The notes: generated by a model from the sequence alone, not told the origin. Positions 44,033 through 53,506 are shown, counted from the first letter of the stretch. The stretch is DNA of 64,000 nucleotides from an uncultured Muribaculaceae bacterium (GCA_944320595.1 CALUIB010000005.1:1-64000), one strand, 5' to 3'. Program-made: numbers and translations.

Positions 44033-44582
44033 TGTCATAATTTGTTATCGCGTTTAATTGATTTATCATTTCTTCAATGCCGGCAGCCACCACGCAATGC
44101 CCGTCAACGGGCGTGCCGCCACGTGCAAACGGCGATGCCGCAGTTGCCGCAATCTGCGCAAGCATTTCATTGAAAACGCCGCCGATGTTGACAACCACTA
44201 TGCGAGTGCCGCGGTCGCCCGACACCACAAGGTGCGTGAGCGTGGAAATCCACTCGTCGATAGTGCCTATGCCGCCAGGCAGCACCACAAAAAGGTCGGC
44301 AAGCGCAATCATGCGACCTTTCCGCTCGGCAAGGTCGGCAGTCGGGATAAGGGTATCGACAAGTGGGTCGGCACGGTGGGCAAAGCACTCGGGCACTACG
44401 CCGGTAATGTGCGCCCCGGCATCGTGCACCGCCTGCGCAAGCGTGTGCATGGTTCCGGCATTCGAGCCGCCATACACAAGGCTATGCCCATTGCTCCCTA
44501 TCCATTCGCCAAGTGCAGCCGCCGCGTTCTCGTAACACTCGCCAAGTCCGCTGCGCGACGAGCAATATACTGCTATATTCAT
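44022..44582 (-). CDS. LOG family protein (nucleoside 5'-monophosphate phosphoribohydrolase-like)
   Basis: A 186-residue Rossmann-fold cytosolic protein. It begins MNIAVYCSSRSG, has LVYGGSNAGTMHTLAQAV and the family signature PGGIGTIDEWIS (PGGxGTxxE). LOG proteins release the base from cytokinin-type or other nucleotides; in bacteria without cytokinins the physiological substrate is unclear. The long upstream frame is discarded in favour of the ATG at 44582. It overlaps and precedes the adenosyltransferase gene. Confidence 0.88.
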   Translation of the reverse strand: MNIAVYCSSRSGLGECYENAAAALGEWIGSNGHSLVYGGSNAGTMHTLAQAVHDAGAHITGVVPECFAHRADPLVDTLIPTADLAERKGRMIALADLFVVLPGGIGTIDEWISTLTHLVVSGDRGTRIVVVNIGGVFNEMLAQIAATAASPFARGGTPVDGHCVVAAGIEEMINQLNAITNYDNEK

Positions 44583-44660
44583 TGTCCAATGCCTTGATAA
44601 TTCTAACTCTGTCCGCGCCAATCCCCGACGCGGCAAATGAAAAAGTTATAAAATTTTTTG

Positions 44661-44668
44661 CAAAGATA
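44661..44668 (-). promoter_or_regulatory. Candidate -7 box for the LOG/adenosyltransferase operon
   Basis: Minus-strand TATCTTTG, about 80 bases before the ATG at 44582. The nearest TTTG is only 16 bases further upstream. Confidence 0.5.
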
Positions 44669-44833
44669 TGTTACATAATTTTGCCAAACAACAGATACAG
44701 GCATCGTTATACATAATTAACGAAAAATTTCCGTAATCGTCTTGCAGCAAAGAAGTAACGTATTACAAGCAATTTTAACTAAAGCATGACACAATTGAAG
44801 TATTTTGGAATAGCACACACCGATTTTTTTCGT

Positions 44834-44841
44834 TATTTTTG
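44834..44841 (+). promoter_or_regulatory. Candidate -7 box for hppA
   Basis: TATTTTTG, 50 bases before the ATG at 44892; no well-spaced -33 box. Confidence 0.45.
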
Positions 44842-44891
44842 TTCTACATTAATCTTCAATACCACTACATACAACAAAATGTTTAAATTCC

Positions 44892-47096
44892 ATGGATAAT
44901 CTACTGTTTTGGATAGTGCCGGCATCATCGGTGCTCGCACTTGTTTTTGCCTACTACTTCTACCGCCAGATGCTGCGAGAAAGCGAGGGAACCGAGCGCA
45001 TGGCGCACATAGCCGCAGCAGTGCGCCGCGGTGCCATGTCTTACTTGCGGCAGCAATACAAGGTGGTGGGCATGGTATTCTTAGTGCTGGTGGCATTCTT
45101 TGCGCTTATGGCCTACGGCCTGCACGTGCAAAACGCCTGGGTGCCGGTGGCATTCCTCACCGGCGGCTTCTTCTCGGGCCTTGCCGGATACTTGGGCATG
45201 AAGACGGCCACCTACGCCTCGGTGCGCACGGCCAATGCCGCGCGGAGGTCGCTCAACGGCGGCCTGCGCATAGCCTTCCGCAGCGGCGCAGTGATGGGGC
45301 TTGTGGTCGTGGGGCTTGGATTGCTCGACATCTCGTTTTGGTACATCATCCTTAACGCGGCCATTCCGGCCGAGGCACTCTCGCCCACGGCCAAGTTGTG
45401 CACCATAACCACCACGATGCTTACCTTCGGCATGGGGGCAAGCACCCAGGCACTGTTTGCACGTGTGGGCGGCGGCATCTACACCAAGGCCGCCGACGTG
45501 GGTGCCGACTTAGTGGGCAAGGTGGAGGCAGGCATCCCCGAAGACGACCCACGCAACCCCGCAACGATAGCCGACAACGTGGGCGACAACGTGGGCGACG
45601 TGGCTGGCATGGGTGCCGACCTGTATGAATCATATTGCGGCTCCATACTCTCGACTGCCGCCTTAGGCGCGGCGGCCTACATACACTCGGGCGACGTGGT
45701 GATGCAGTACAAGGCCGTCATTGCCCCGATGCTCGTGGCCGCAGTGGGAATATTGCTATCGATAGTGGGCATATTTGCAGTACGCACCCGCGAAGATGCC
45801 AACATGAAGGGCCTGCTGGGAGCCCTCGCCGTGGGCACCAACCTCAGCTCGGGCCTAATAGTGGTGTTCACGTTCCTCATTTTATGGCTCTTGGGCATCG
45901 ACAACTGGTTCAACATTGGCTGCTCGGTAATCATAGGCTTGCTGGTGGGTGTGGTGATAGGCCGCGCCACCGAGTATTACACCTCGCAGTCATACCGTCC
46001 CACGCAGCAGCTTAGCGAAAGCGGCAAGACGGGGCCGGCCACTGTCATAATTTCCGGCATCGGGCTTGGAATGTGCTCGACGGCCATACCTGTGCTGTCG
46101 GTAGTGGTGGGTGTGATACTCTCCTACTTGTTTGCTGCCGACTTCGTGCTGACCGATGTCAACATGGGGCTATATGGAATAGGCTTTGCCGCCGTGGGAA
46201 TGCTATCGACGCTGGGTATCACTCTTGCCACCGATGCCTACGGGTCCATTGCCGACAATGCGGGTGGCAATGCCGAAATGGCCGGATTGGGCAAAGAAGT
46301 GCGCCAACGCACCGACCAGCTCGACTCGCTCGGCAACACCACTGCAGCCACCGGCAAGGGGTTTGCCATAGGTTCGGCTGCACTAACGGGGCTTGCACTG
46401 CTGGCATCATACATCGAGGAGGTGCGCATAGGGCTTGAACGCATAGGCACCTCGGTACTGACCATGCCCGACGGCTCGGCGATAGAAACCGCCCGTGCCT
46501 CCTTCACCGACTTCATGGAATACTACAACGTGACGCTGATGAACCCCAACGTGCTTGCAGGCATGTTCATAGGTAGTATGCTCGCATTCGTGTTCTGCGG
46601 ACTTACCATCAATGCCGTGGGTCGCGCCGCACAGAAGATGGTGGAAGAAGTGCGTCGCCAGTTCCGCGAGATAAAGGGCATACTCACCGGCCAGGCCGAA
46701 CCCGACTATGAGCGTTGTGTGCAAATATCCACCAAGGGGGCGCAGCACGAGATGGTGATACCGTCGCTGCTCGCCATCGTGGCACCGCTGCTCACCGGCC
46801 TCATCTTCGGCGTGCCGGGCATCCTGGGGCTGCTTTGCGGCGGACTTAGCTGCGGTTTCGTCCTTGCCATATTCATGGCCAATGCCGGAGGCGCATGGGA
46901 CAATGCCAAGAAATACGTCGAGGAAGGCAACTTCGGCGGCAAAGGCAGCGAAGTGCACAAGGCCACCGTGGTGGGCGACACCGTGGGCGACCCGTTCAAG
47001 GACACTTCGGGACCCAGCCTCAACATCCTAATCAAGCTGATGAGCATGGTTGCCATAGTGATGGCCGGCCTCACAGTGTCGTGGAGCCTGCTGTAA
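44892..47096 (+). CDS. hppA: Membrane-bound ion-translocating pyrophosphatase
   Basis: Couples PPi hydrolysis to H+ or Na+ export across the cytoplasmic membrane. 734 residues with about 16 helices. The PPi-binding motif [11 protein letters not shown] lies near 199-209, followed by [20 protein letters not shown]; the second acidic motif [18 protein letters not shown] and the C-terminal [16 protein letters not shown] are intact. The stretch [18 protein letters not shown] has Ala at the position that in K+-independent enzymes is Lys, so a K+-dependent enzyme is predicted; many such enzymes pump Na+. Monocistronic, with a strong terminator downstream. Confidence 0.95.
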   Translation: MDNLLFWIVPASSVLALVFAYYFYRQMLRESEGTERMAHIAAAVRRGAMSYLRQQYKVVGMVFLVLVAFFALMAYGLHVQNAWVPVAFLTGGFFSGLAGYLGMKTATYASVRTANAARRSLNGGLRIAFRSGAVMGLVVVGLGLLDISFWYIILNAAIPAEALSPTAKLCTITTTMLTFGMGASTQALFARVGGGIYTKAADVGADLVGKVEAGIPEDDPRNPATIADNVGDNVGDVAGMGADLYESYCGSILSTAALGAAAYIHSGDVVMQYKAVIAPMLVAAVGILLSIVGIFAVRTREDANMKGLLGALAVGTNLSSGLIVVFTFLILWLLGIDNWFNIGCSVIIGLLVGVVIGRATEYYTSQSYRPTQQLSESGKTGPATVIISGIGLGMCSTAIPVLSVVVGVILSYLFAADFVLTDVNMGLYGIGFAAVGMLSTLGITLATDAYGSIADNAGGNAEMAGLGKEVRQRTDQLDSLGNTTAATGKGFAIGSAALTGLALLASYIEEVRIGLERIGTSVLTMPDGSAIETARASFTDFMEYYNVTLMNPNVLAGMFIGSMLAFVFCGLTINAVGRAAQKMVEEVRRQFREIKGILTGQAEPDYERCVQISTKGAQHEMVIPSLLAIVAPLLTGLIFGVPGILGLLCGGLSCGFVLAIFMANAGGAWDNAKKYVEEGNFGGKGSEVHKATVVGDTVGDPFKDTSGPSLNILIKLMSMVAIVMAGLTVSWSLL

Positions 47097-47116
47097 GCGA
47101 CTGACCACATTTAGAC

Positions 47117-47164
47117 AAAGACAAGAGCTGCACCAGCAATGCGTTTGGCGCAGCTCTTGTCTTT
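47117..47164. terminator. Bidirectional terminator between hppA and the AI-2E-type permease
   Basis: Perfect 15-bp stem (AAAGACAAGAGCTGC, 47117-47131, with 47150-47164) between convergent genes, with T- and A-rich flanks. Confidence 0.9.
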
Positions 47165-47202
47165 TATACGTGAACTATATGGTCGTTCCGCCCATTTGGC
47201 GG

Positions 47203-48321
47203 TTAGTCATCGGCGCGATTCCATGGCCGTGAGTCACGCCTCACTATGTAGCGGTCGTAATAAGCAAGTAGCAGTGTGGTAAGCGGCACGGCTATAATCA
47301 GCCCCACAAAGCCGAGCAATGCGCCCCATATCGAAAGCGAAAGGAATATGATGGCCGGGTTAAGCCCCATGTACTTGCCCATGATTTTGGGAATAAGCAC
47401 CAAGTCTTGTATCACCTGCGAAACGCAATACACCAATATTGCCAGCGCGAACATTTCCCAAAAATTTGTTCCGGCCGACACCGTGCTAACGAGGCACAGC
47501 AGTGCGGCTATGGGAATTGAGATAAGTTGCAGGTAAGGCACCATGTTGAGCAAGCCTATGAACAGGCCGAGCGCGATAGCCATTGGCAGGTCGATTAGCC
47601 AGAAACCTATGCAAAACGAGATGCCCACGAAAAACGACACCAACGCCTGCCCGCGGAAGTAGCGGTTCATGCTCGTCTTCACCTCGCCGAATATGCCGAA
47701 TACCCGTTTCTTGTACTTCGGCGGCACTATGCTCTTAAAGCCCTCCACCATCTTGTCGTAGTCGATAAGCAGGAACACCACATACAGCAGCACTATGAAC
47801 CAGCTTACAACGCTCAATATCACGCTAAACGTGCCGCCCACAAACGACCACGTGCGGCTTGCGGCCTCCTTGAACAGGTTAATCCACTCGTCGCGTGAGA
47901 GCAGCGACGATAACTTGTCGATGTCAACCGTATTCACTATAAAGTCGTGCACCGACTGCGGCAGATAAGGCACGTCGAAGTTGGCCGTGGCGTATTCCTT
48001 GAACATCACAATCATGCTTTCACACTCGGCATAGAGATAAGGGATGAAGAAATACAGCCCAAGCCCCACTAACACAGTCATTTCCACGATAGTGAGTATA
48101 GTGGTGGCCACCCTGCCGCGCAGCCGCAGCAGCTTGCAATGCCATTCCACAAACGGGTTAAGCATATAAGCTATGATGCACGCCACAATAAACGGCACAA
48201 GCACCCCTTTCAAATAATTGAACAGCCATAGCCCTGCCACCACACATGCCACGGTAATGACCAGCCTAACCACGCGGTCGAGCGTATAAGGCTTTTTGCC
48301 CGTATCTGCACCAATATCCAT
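47203..48321 (-). CDS. AI-2E family (PerM/YdiK-like) membrane transporter
   Basis: A 372-residue inner-membrane protein with about eight hydrophobic segments: two near the N-terminus (about 18-55), one near 65-85, and five in the last 220 residues around a cytoplasmic amphipathic stretch. FNYLKGVLVPFIVACIIAYMLNPFVEW and GLLNMVPYL are typical of the AI-2E/UPF0118 family. Members export varied substrates (autoinducer-2, polyamines, sodium); none can be inferred here. It stands alone, convergent with hppA. Confidence 0.85.
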   Translation of the reverse strand: MDIGADTGKKPYTLDRVVRLVITVACVVAGLWLFNYLKGVLVPFIVACIIAYMLNPFVEWHCKLLRLRGRVATTILTIVEMTVLVGLGLYFFIPYLYAECESMIVMFKEYATANFDVPYLPQSVHDFIVNTVDIDKLSSLLSRDEWINLFKEAASRTWSFVGGTFSVILSVVSWFIVLLYVVFLLIDYDKMVEGFKSIVPPKYKKRVFGIFGEVKTSMNRYFRGQALVSFFVGISFCIGFWLIDLPMAIALGLFIGLLNMVPYLQLISIPIAALLCLVSTVSAGTNFWEMFALAILVYCVSQVIQDLVLIPKIMGKYMGLNPAIIFLSLSIWGALLGFVGLIIAVPLTTLLLAYYDRYIVRRDSRPWNRADD

Positions 48322-48448
48322 ATCTTAAAACAAATTATACATACCAGCCACAAAAGTAAGAAACTGTTTTGAATTTTGCCATTATCGCCCCATAAAAAGC
48401 AGCACACAACCTACATAGCCCATACCCAATAACGCACAAAAGACAAAT

Positions 48449-48516
48449 GCTAATCCAAAAAATAGGCTTGAATTTTGGATTGTAATCCAAAAATTCGGCC
48501 TATTTTTTGGATTAGC
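48449..48516. repeat. Hairpin element, copy A, upstream of the DUF4143 ATPase
   Basis: A 68-base nearly complete palindrome. Outer arms GCTAATCCAAAAAATAGGC (48449-48467) and 48498-48516 are exact complements over 19 bp; an inner stem (48470-48481 with 48484-48496, one bulged A) continues the fold. The words TAATCC/GGATTA appear four times. A second copy in the same orientation lies at 49702-49772, beyond the gene. Confidence 0.92.
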
Positions 48517-48537
48517 GCAGTTTAAGGCTTATATTTG
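48506..48537 (+). promoter_or_regulatory. Promoter of the DUF4143 ATPase, -33 box inside the hairpin
   Basis: TTTG (48506-48509, in the right arm of copy A), 20 bases, TATATTTG (48530-48537), 29 bases before the ATG at 48567. A protein or DNA structure occupying the palindrome would block this promoter. Confidence 0.7.
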
Positions 48538-48566
48538 CGTAAGTAAAACCATTAACACACCACTAT

Positions 48567-49688
48567 ATGATACACCGCCAACTACAAGCCATCATAGAAC
48601 AAAAACTGTTCAAGGGAAAAGCCATCATTTTAATCGGGGCTCGGCAAGTGGGAAAAAGCACCCTGTTCAAGCAAATAACAAGTGGCTACAAATCGGTTTT
48701 AACGCTAAACTGCGATGAGCCGGAAGTGAGGGAGGTATTAACCGATGCCAACACACAAACCCTGCGGCTACTTATAGCAAACAATAACATAGTGGTAATC
48801 GACGAGGCGCAACGAGTGGAACGCATAGGAATTACCCTAAAGTTGATAATAGAGAATTTCCCCAATACGCAATTACTTGTGACAGGTTCTTCATCGCTCG
48901 AATTAAAAAGCAGCATAGAAGAGCCACTTACTGGCCGAAAATATGAATACCACCTGTACCCTATCTCGGCTCGGGAAATAATCGAAAATCGGGGAATAAT
49001 TGCAGCCAAGCAACAACTTGAAACAAGGCTTATATATGGCTCATATCCCGAGATAATAAACAATCCAGGCGAGGCCAAGGAACTCTTGCTTGAAATTGCC
49101 GACAGCTATCTTTATAAAGACATCCTCGCGCTCGACAGCGTGAGAAAACCCAGTTTGCTCAACAAGCTGCTTATAGCCCTGGCATTGCAAATAGGTAGCG
49201 AGGCATCGTATAATGAAATCGCCAAAACCATAGGGAGCGACAGCAAGACGGTGGAACGATACATCGGGTTGCTTGAACAGTGCTATGTGGTGTTCACTCT
49301 ACAGGCGTTCAGCCGAAACCTGCGTAACGAATTGAAGAAAAGCAAGAAAATTTATTTTTACGACAACGGCATCCGAAATGCAGTATTGCAAAACTTTGCC
49401 CCTGTCGCACTGCGGCAAGACGTTGGCGCACTGTGGGAAAATTATTTCATCACCGAGCGCATAAAAAGCAACAGTTATTCACGGCACTTCACAAACCGAT
49501 ACTTTTGGCGCACTTCATCACAACAAGAAATCGATTATATCGAGGAAACCGACGGACAATTCTCGATATTCGAGGTAAAATGGAACCCCAAGAAAGGCAA
49601 CACCGCATTTCCAGCCTCGTTTGTCGGCACATACCCCATCAAAAATAGCACCGTCATCACTCCCGAAAATTACCTCGAATGGGTATAA
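48567..49688 (+). CDS. AAA_14 ATPase with DUF4143 (PD-(D/E)XK-like) C-terminal domain
   Basis: A 373-residue soluble protein. N-terminal AAA_14 P-loop domain: Walker A GARQVGKST at 24-32, Walker B NIVVIDEAQR near 75-83, and sensor LVTGSSSLELK. A winged-helix-like middle follows (YNEIAKTIGSDSKTVERYIGLLEQ, near 215-235). The DUF4143 end has QQEIDYIEETDGQFSIFEVKW, an Asp...Glu-x-Lys nuclease-fold pattern near 321-336. Families of this kind are abundant in gut Bacteroidales; their function is not established. The gene is bracketed by two directly repeated hairpin elements, 51 bases before the start and 14 bases after the stop. Confidence 0.88.
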   Translation: MIHRQLQAIIEQKLFKGKAIILIGARQVGKSTLFKQITSGYKSVLTLNCDEPEVREVLTDANTQTLRLLIANNNIVVIDEAQRVERIGITLKLIIENFPNTQLLVTGSSSLELKSSIEEPLTGRKYEYHLYPISAREIIENRGIIAAKQQLETRLIYGSYPEIINNPGEAKELLLEIADSYLYKDILALDSVRKPSLLNKLLIALALQIGSEASYNEIAKTIGSDSKTVERYIGLLEQCYVVFTLQAFSRNLRNELKKSKKIYFYDNGIRNAVLQNFAPVALRQDVGALWENYFITERIKSNSYSRHFTNRYFWRTSSQQEIDYIEETDGQFSIFEVKWNPKKGNTAFPASFVGTYPIKNSTVITPENYLEWV

Positions 49689-49701
49689 TAGATGGAACCA
49701 A

Positions 49702-49772
49702 TGCTAATCCAAAAAACAGGCTTTAATTTTGGATTGTAATCCAAAAATTCGGCCTATTTTTTTGGATTAGCA
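49702..49772. repeat. Hairpin element, copy B, downstream of the DUF4143 ATPase
   Basis: A 71-base palindrome nearly identical to copy A and in the same orientation (shared interior ATTTTGGATTGTAATCC, then AAAAATTCGGCC). The arms TGCTAATCCAAAAAACAGGC and its partner differ by one mismatch and one extra T. It begins 14 bases after the ATPase stop. Confidence 0.92.
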
Positions 49773-49790
49773 TCGGAAACTAATAAAAAA

Positions 49791-49823
49791 GGGGCATGGC
49801 ACAAATTCCCCGTGCCATGCCCC
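49791..49823 (-). terminator. Terminator of the alpha-galactosidase gene
   Basis: Perfect 12-bp stem GGGGCATGGCAC (49791-49802) with 49812-49823, followed on the minus strand by six Ts. Confidence 0.88.
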
Positions 49824-49871
49824 ATGCAGATCATCATAAATGAAAACGAGATTGTTTCTTTCCCAAAAAGG

Positions 49872-52082
49872 TCAATCGACTGCCGTAAGTTCAAACACAC
49901 GGCTCGAATATTCCTTGTCGAGCGCAAGCTTGATACCTTGCGACATGAGCAGGCGACCCGAAATTACGGCACCCTCCATCTGTTTCATGCCTTCGTCGGC
50001 CACGTTAAGCTCGTGCAAGCGGTAATTCTTGTCGGGGTCAAGACCTGCCATGCGGAATGGCGGCACGGTGTGCCCGGCAAAGTGCTTCAACTTGTAGCCA
50101 TAGAACACAGCCTTCTGCTTGTCGGGCGACACATACATAAGCGATGCCACGTCGCCACGCCCTTCGTATGGCGAGCGCAGGCGGTAAAGGTCGCCCTGCT
50201 GTATGAGTGTGCGCAGGCGTTTGTAGTCGGTCACCGCCTGCTTGGCAAAGGTAAGCTCCTCGGCTGTGAAGTCAGCTGGCCTCATCTCGATGCCAAGACG
50301 GCCTTGCATTGCCACGTCGAAACGGAACTTGAGCGGCACCACGCGCCCAGTCTGGTGGTTAGGCACGGTGCTCACGTGCGAGGCCATTGCGGCTGCCGGG
50401 TAGAACATCGACATACCCCACTGCATATATATGCGCTGCAAGGCATCGGTGTCGTCGCTCGTCCAAAACTCGTCGAAGTAAGGCAATGTGCCATAGCCCG
50501 CACGCGCGCCACCGCTTGCGCAAGCCTGCAACACAAGGTCGGGATACTTGGCACGGATGCGCTCCACCACCTTGCGCAGTCCCTTGTGGTATTCTATATA
50601 TAAGTGCGACTGGCGGTCATCGGGCAGATAAGGCGACCCGTAATTCACTATGCTGGCATTGGCATCCCACTTCATGTAGGCAATCTCGGGATATTCGGTC
50701 ATCAAGTTGTCAACCACCGAGAAAACGAAATCCTGCACCTCGGGGTTCGACAAGTCGAGTACCACCTGCGTGCCGCCGCGGCCAAGCAGCGGTTCGCGTC
50801 CCGGGTATTGCAAAATCCAGTCGGGGTGCTTGTCATACAGCTCGCTCGCCTTCCAGTTGGCCATTTCCGGCTCAATCCATATACCGAACTTCAAGCCCTT
50901 AGCCTTGGCATGGTCGATGAGCGGCTGCAAGCCTCCGGGCAGTTTCTCGCGGTCAATCGTCCAGTCGCCAAGCGCGGCATTGTCGCTCAGGCGGCGGTAC
51001 TTCTTGCTTGCAAACCAGCCGTCGTCCATCACAAACAGCTCGCCGCCAAGCTCGGCAGCACCGTCTATCAACTTGGTTATGCGCTCGGTATCGACATCGA
51101 AATACACCCCTTCCCAGCTGTTGAGCAGCACGTCGCGCGGGGCAGTGCCATTATGCAACTTGCCGTCAAGCCGTGCCCAGCGGTGGAAATTTCGGCTCAC
51201 GCCGCTCTTCCCCTCGGTGCTGTAAGTAAAAGCCACCTCGGGCGTTACGAACGTCTCGCCAGCCTTTAAGAAATATTGCGATGCCGTCTCGTCGATACCG
51301 GCGATGAAGTGGTGCAGGAACTTGCCGTCGCGGTCGGTGTCGATGCGCAGCTTGTAGTTGCCCGAGTAGCACAGGGCGGCACCTATCACGCGGCCTTGCA
51401 GCTCGCTTGGGCGACCGTCGAGCGACAGCATCACTTCGGGCATATCGCTCATGCCGTTGCGCACCCCGTCGCGGTTCTTTATCACCATCATGCCGGCCGT
51501 GAGCGGCTCCTCATACAAGTTTGCCTCGTTGGCCCAGCAACCATGCAGGTGCGATACCCACACCTGGTCGCCGTGAATGGGCATATAGGCCGAGGCGAAT
51601 TGCGCCAACCTCACGTCGCCCTTCTTCTCGCTGTGCGAAATCTCGCTCCACACCTCTATCACGTCTGAATTAGTGTATGCGCGGTAGCAATTAACCACCT
51701 CGAAAGGATACACCCTGTCGCGCGTGAGTATTCGCACCACTTCGCCGCCGTCGGTGGCCTGGCGCGTCACGCTTACCACTGCAAGGTCGAGCGATATGCT
51801 GCCGTCGGTGTGTTCCACCTCAAGTGCCGGCTCGTCGAGCAGGTTGTTGTTGAACGACGGGTAAGCCACGCGGTCGTATGCCAATCCCGACTGCCACACC
51901 TGCGCCACCTCGTCCTGGCCGATGCGGTCGCCATAATAAGCTATCTTCAGTGGTTTCCCCTCGTCGGCCCGCAGCAGCAACGAGGTGTTTTGGGTGGAAA
52001 TGAGCACATCCTCGGCAAAGGCCGTGCCACCGACAGCCCCCATGGCAAATGCCATCAATGTAAACAATACTTTTTTTACCAT
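49872..52082 (-). CDS. Alpha-galactosidase, glycoside hydrolase family 36
   Basis: Exported enzyme releasing alpha-linked galactose from raffinose-type sugars or galactomannan. 736 residues with a signal peptide (about 1-23, ending AFA). An N-terminal beta-supersandwich precedes a TIM barrel with NSWEGVYFDVD, FVMDDGWFA, WIEPEM, nucleophile Asp near 471 in YMKWDANAS and acid/base Asp in WTSDDTDALQR near 540. A C-terminal beta domain follows. No SusC/SusD pair or regulator lies beside it, so it is not in a typical polysaccharide utilisation locus here. Candidate -7 box TAATTTTG at 52125-52132. Confidence 0.93.
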   Translation of the reverse strand: MVKKVLFTLMAFAMGAVGGTAFAEDVLISTQNTSLLLRADEGKPLKIAYYGDRIGQDEVAQVWQSGLAYDRVAYPSFNNNLLDEPALEVEHTDGSISLDLAVVSVTRQATDGGEVVRILTRDRVYPFEVVNCYRAYTNSDVIEVWSEISHSEKKGDVRLAQFASAYMPIHGDQVWVSHLHGCWANEANLYEEPLTAGMMVIKNRDGVRNGMSDMPEVMLSLDGRPSELQGRVIGAALCYSGNYKLRIDTDRDGKFLHHFIAGIDETASQYFLKAGETFVTPEVAFTYSTEGKSGVSRNFHRWARLDGKLHNGTAPRDVLLNSWEGVYFDVDTERITKLIDGAAELGGELFVMDDGWFASKKYRRLSDNAALGDWTIDREKLPGGLQPLIDHAKAKGLKFGIWIEPEMANWKASELYDKHPDWILQYPGREPLLGRGGTQVVLDLSNPEVQDFVFSVVDNLMTEYPEIAYMKWDANASIVNYGSPYLPDDRQSHLYIEYHKGLRKVVERIRAKYPDLVLQACASGGARAGYGTLPYFDEFWTSDDTDALQRIYMQWGMSMFYPAAAMASHVSTVPNHQTGRVVPLKFRFDVAMQGRLGIEMRPADFTAEELTFAKQAVTDYKRLRTLIQQGDLYRLRSPYEGRGDVASLMYVSPDKQKAVFYGYKLKHFAGHTVPPFRMAGLDPDKNYRLHELNVADEGMKQMEGAVISGRLLMSQGIKLALDKEYSSRVFELTAVD

Positions 52083-52124
52083 ATCGAATTATATATGTAG
52101 GTTTATGTAATAAAGTCAACGTCG

Positions 52125-52132
52125 CAAAATTA
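52125..52132 (-). promoter_or_regulatory. Candidate -7 box for the alpha-galactosidase gene
   Basis: Minus-strand TAATTTTG, about 43 bases before the ATG at 52082. Confidence 0.5.
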
Positions 52133-52302
52133 CACATTGCCCGCAACCCAAAATAATACTATTTTGCCCAATTCGTTGCATTTCCGCCACGTGGTACAAA
52201 AAAAGCCCTCGCGCACACGCCACGATGCTATATAAAAACACAGACATGGAGGAGGCAGAGCCGTCCAACCATATTACATAAATTTTAACCCACTCCCAGT
52301 AT

Positions 52303-52692
52303 TCAATCTTTTTTACGTATAGCAACGACAGGCACAGTTCTATCTATATTTCTTGCTGTTGTGTACCTATATATACCAATCTGCTTTACGCAATAATCCG
52401 AAGAAGGAACTTGAATAACCTGACCGTCATAATACGGCCCGTCCTCAACCAAAAACAAAACCATCAATCCTAAAGGATTAAAAAAATCATAGTTGTTCTC
52501 TTTAGCCAAAGCATCTCCCGAACCAAGAACATGAAATACCTTGAATGACGTTTCGTCCATGCAAGAACCTTCTGTCTCGAATAATTCAATCACGTTGTCA
52601 TACGAATTAACCTTGTTAATTATGACTACGGTAATAATTGTCAATACGACACCGACAATGATACCACAAATAAACAAAAATGCTTTTTTCAT
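52303..52692 (-). CDS. Unknown small membrane-anchored protein
   Basis: A 129-residue protein of no recognised family. A basic start (MKKAF) and a long hydrophobic segment (about 5-26) indicate an N-terminal anchor or uncleaved signal. The outer part of about 100 residues has two cysteines (in EGSCMDE and SSDYCVK) and strand-like ends (QIGIYRYTTARN, VPVVAIRKKD). It is AT-rich compared with its neighbours. It lies downstream of another small exported protein on the same strand, with a 36-base gap, so the two may be cotranscribed. Confidence 0.6.
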   Translation of the reverse strand: MKKAFLFICGIIVGVVLTIITVVIINKVNSYDNVIELFETEGSCMDETSFKVFHVLGSGDALAKENNYDFFNPLGLMVLFLVEDGPYYDGQVIQVPSSDYCVKQIGIYRYTTARNIDRTVPVVAIRKKD

Positions 52693-52728
52693 ATTAAAAA
52701 AATTAGCAAGAACACATGACCATATTTT

Positions 52729-53163
52729 TCAGAGTATTGGTATTACAAATCTATTATACTCCTCAAAAGACCATTGCACTTGATAAGCCTGGCCTCTTAA
52801 TTGATCTAACAAAATAAAATTAAACGTGTTTTGTGTGGGATATAATTCAAACCTACCATTTACTTCAGTTGAGTCTGAAAAAATATCTCCACCAAACAAT
52901 GAGGAGGCAAGATTTATAGAACTTAAAACAGCCTCTCCCCGTTTTTCCTCATCATCAATGCTAAATTGAACCAGCCACATTCTCCCTGTTTGGGTATCCA
53001 ATTTTATGAAAATCCAAAAATTCTTAGTTGGATAAAGCCGGTAACGATCAACACTATCTGCCTGCACAGGCACTTGCACCACAGTGCCCAAATCGGGTAA
53101 TTGCGCAAAAGAAAGCACCATGGTTGCCACCGAAAATAAAATAGATGCTATCAATTTTTCCAT
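52729..53163 (-). CDS. Unknown secreted protein with two internal repeats
   Basis: A 144-residue exported protein with a signal peptide (about 1-20, ending SFA). The mature part contains two related segments: one beginning RYRLYPTKNFWIFIKLDT (about 41-75) and the other RFELYPTQNTFNFILLDQ (about 104-138). They share x-LYPTxNxxxFIxLD, then a Gly, then VQxS. This repeat recurs in small hypothetical proteins of the phylum to my knowledge, but its function is unknown. It lies 36 bases upstream of the membrane-anchored gene on the same strand. Confidence 0.65.
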   Translation of the reverse strand: MEKLIASILFSVATMVLSFAQLPDLGTVVQVPVQADSVDRYRLYPTKNFWIFIKLDTQTGRMWLVQFSIDDEEKRGEAVLSSINLASSLFGGDIFSDSTEVNGRFELYPTQNTFNFILLDQLRGQAYQVQWSFEEYNRFVIPIL

Positions 53164-53506
53164 AGCTGAAAATTTTAAGTCCTTTCCACAAAAATATGCA
53201 AAAAAAATGACAATACCATGCTAAACACAAGCTAAATAGAAATTATTTCTTTATCACTATTATAATTGCAAATACTACTCATCATTCAAGCTCAGCCACC
53301 AACAATATCTATTATCATCATAACAGTTAACTGCATACTGCTCAATTATATTTGTGCAATTGTGCAGATTTTAGGCGGTTATTCCGTGGATTTTGCGTAA
53401 ATTTGTGCGCATTTTTATCATGGGCGTATTGTATGTGTGCCCGTGAGGGTGCTGCGGTACGCAATTGCCGCACGTATAATGGATTACATAATCTCACTCA
53501 CACGAT
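53164..53506. other. AT-rich intergenic region upstream of pheT
   Basis: 343 bases without a gene. Two plus-strand -7 matches, TATATTTG (53347-53354) and TAAATTTG (53398-53405), could drive pheT. No T-box-like leader or other structured element was recognised. Confidence 0.6.

Larger units (their letters stand above)
44583..44891. other. Divergent intergenic region between LOG and hppA
   Basis: 309 AT-rich bases with no gene. It contains a minus-strand TATCTTTG (44661-44668) for the LOG operon and a plus-strand TATTTTTG (44834-44841) for the pyrophosphatase gene. Neither has a perfectly spaced TTTG. Confidence 0.6.

Noticed and set aside
48449..48516. Simple terminator for the AI-2E-type permease
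   Set aside because: That gene reads away from this site, starting at 48321, and the near-identical copy beyond the ATPase argues for a dedicated repeated element.
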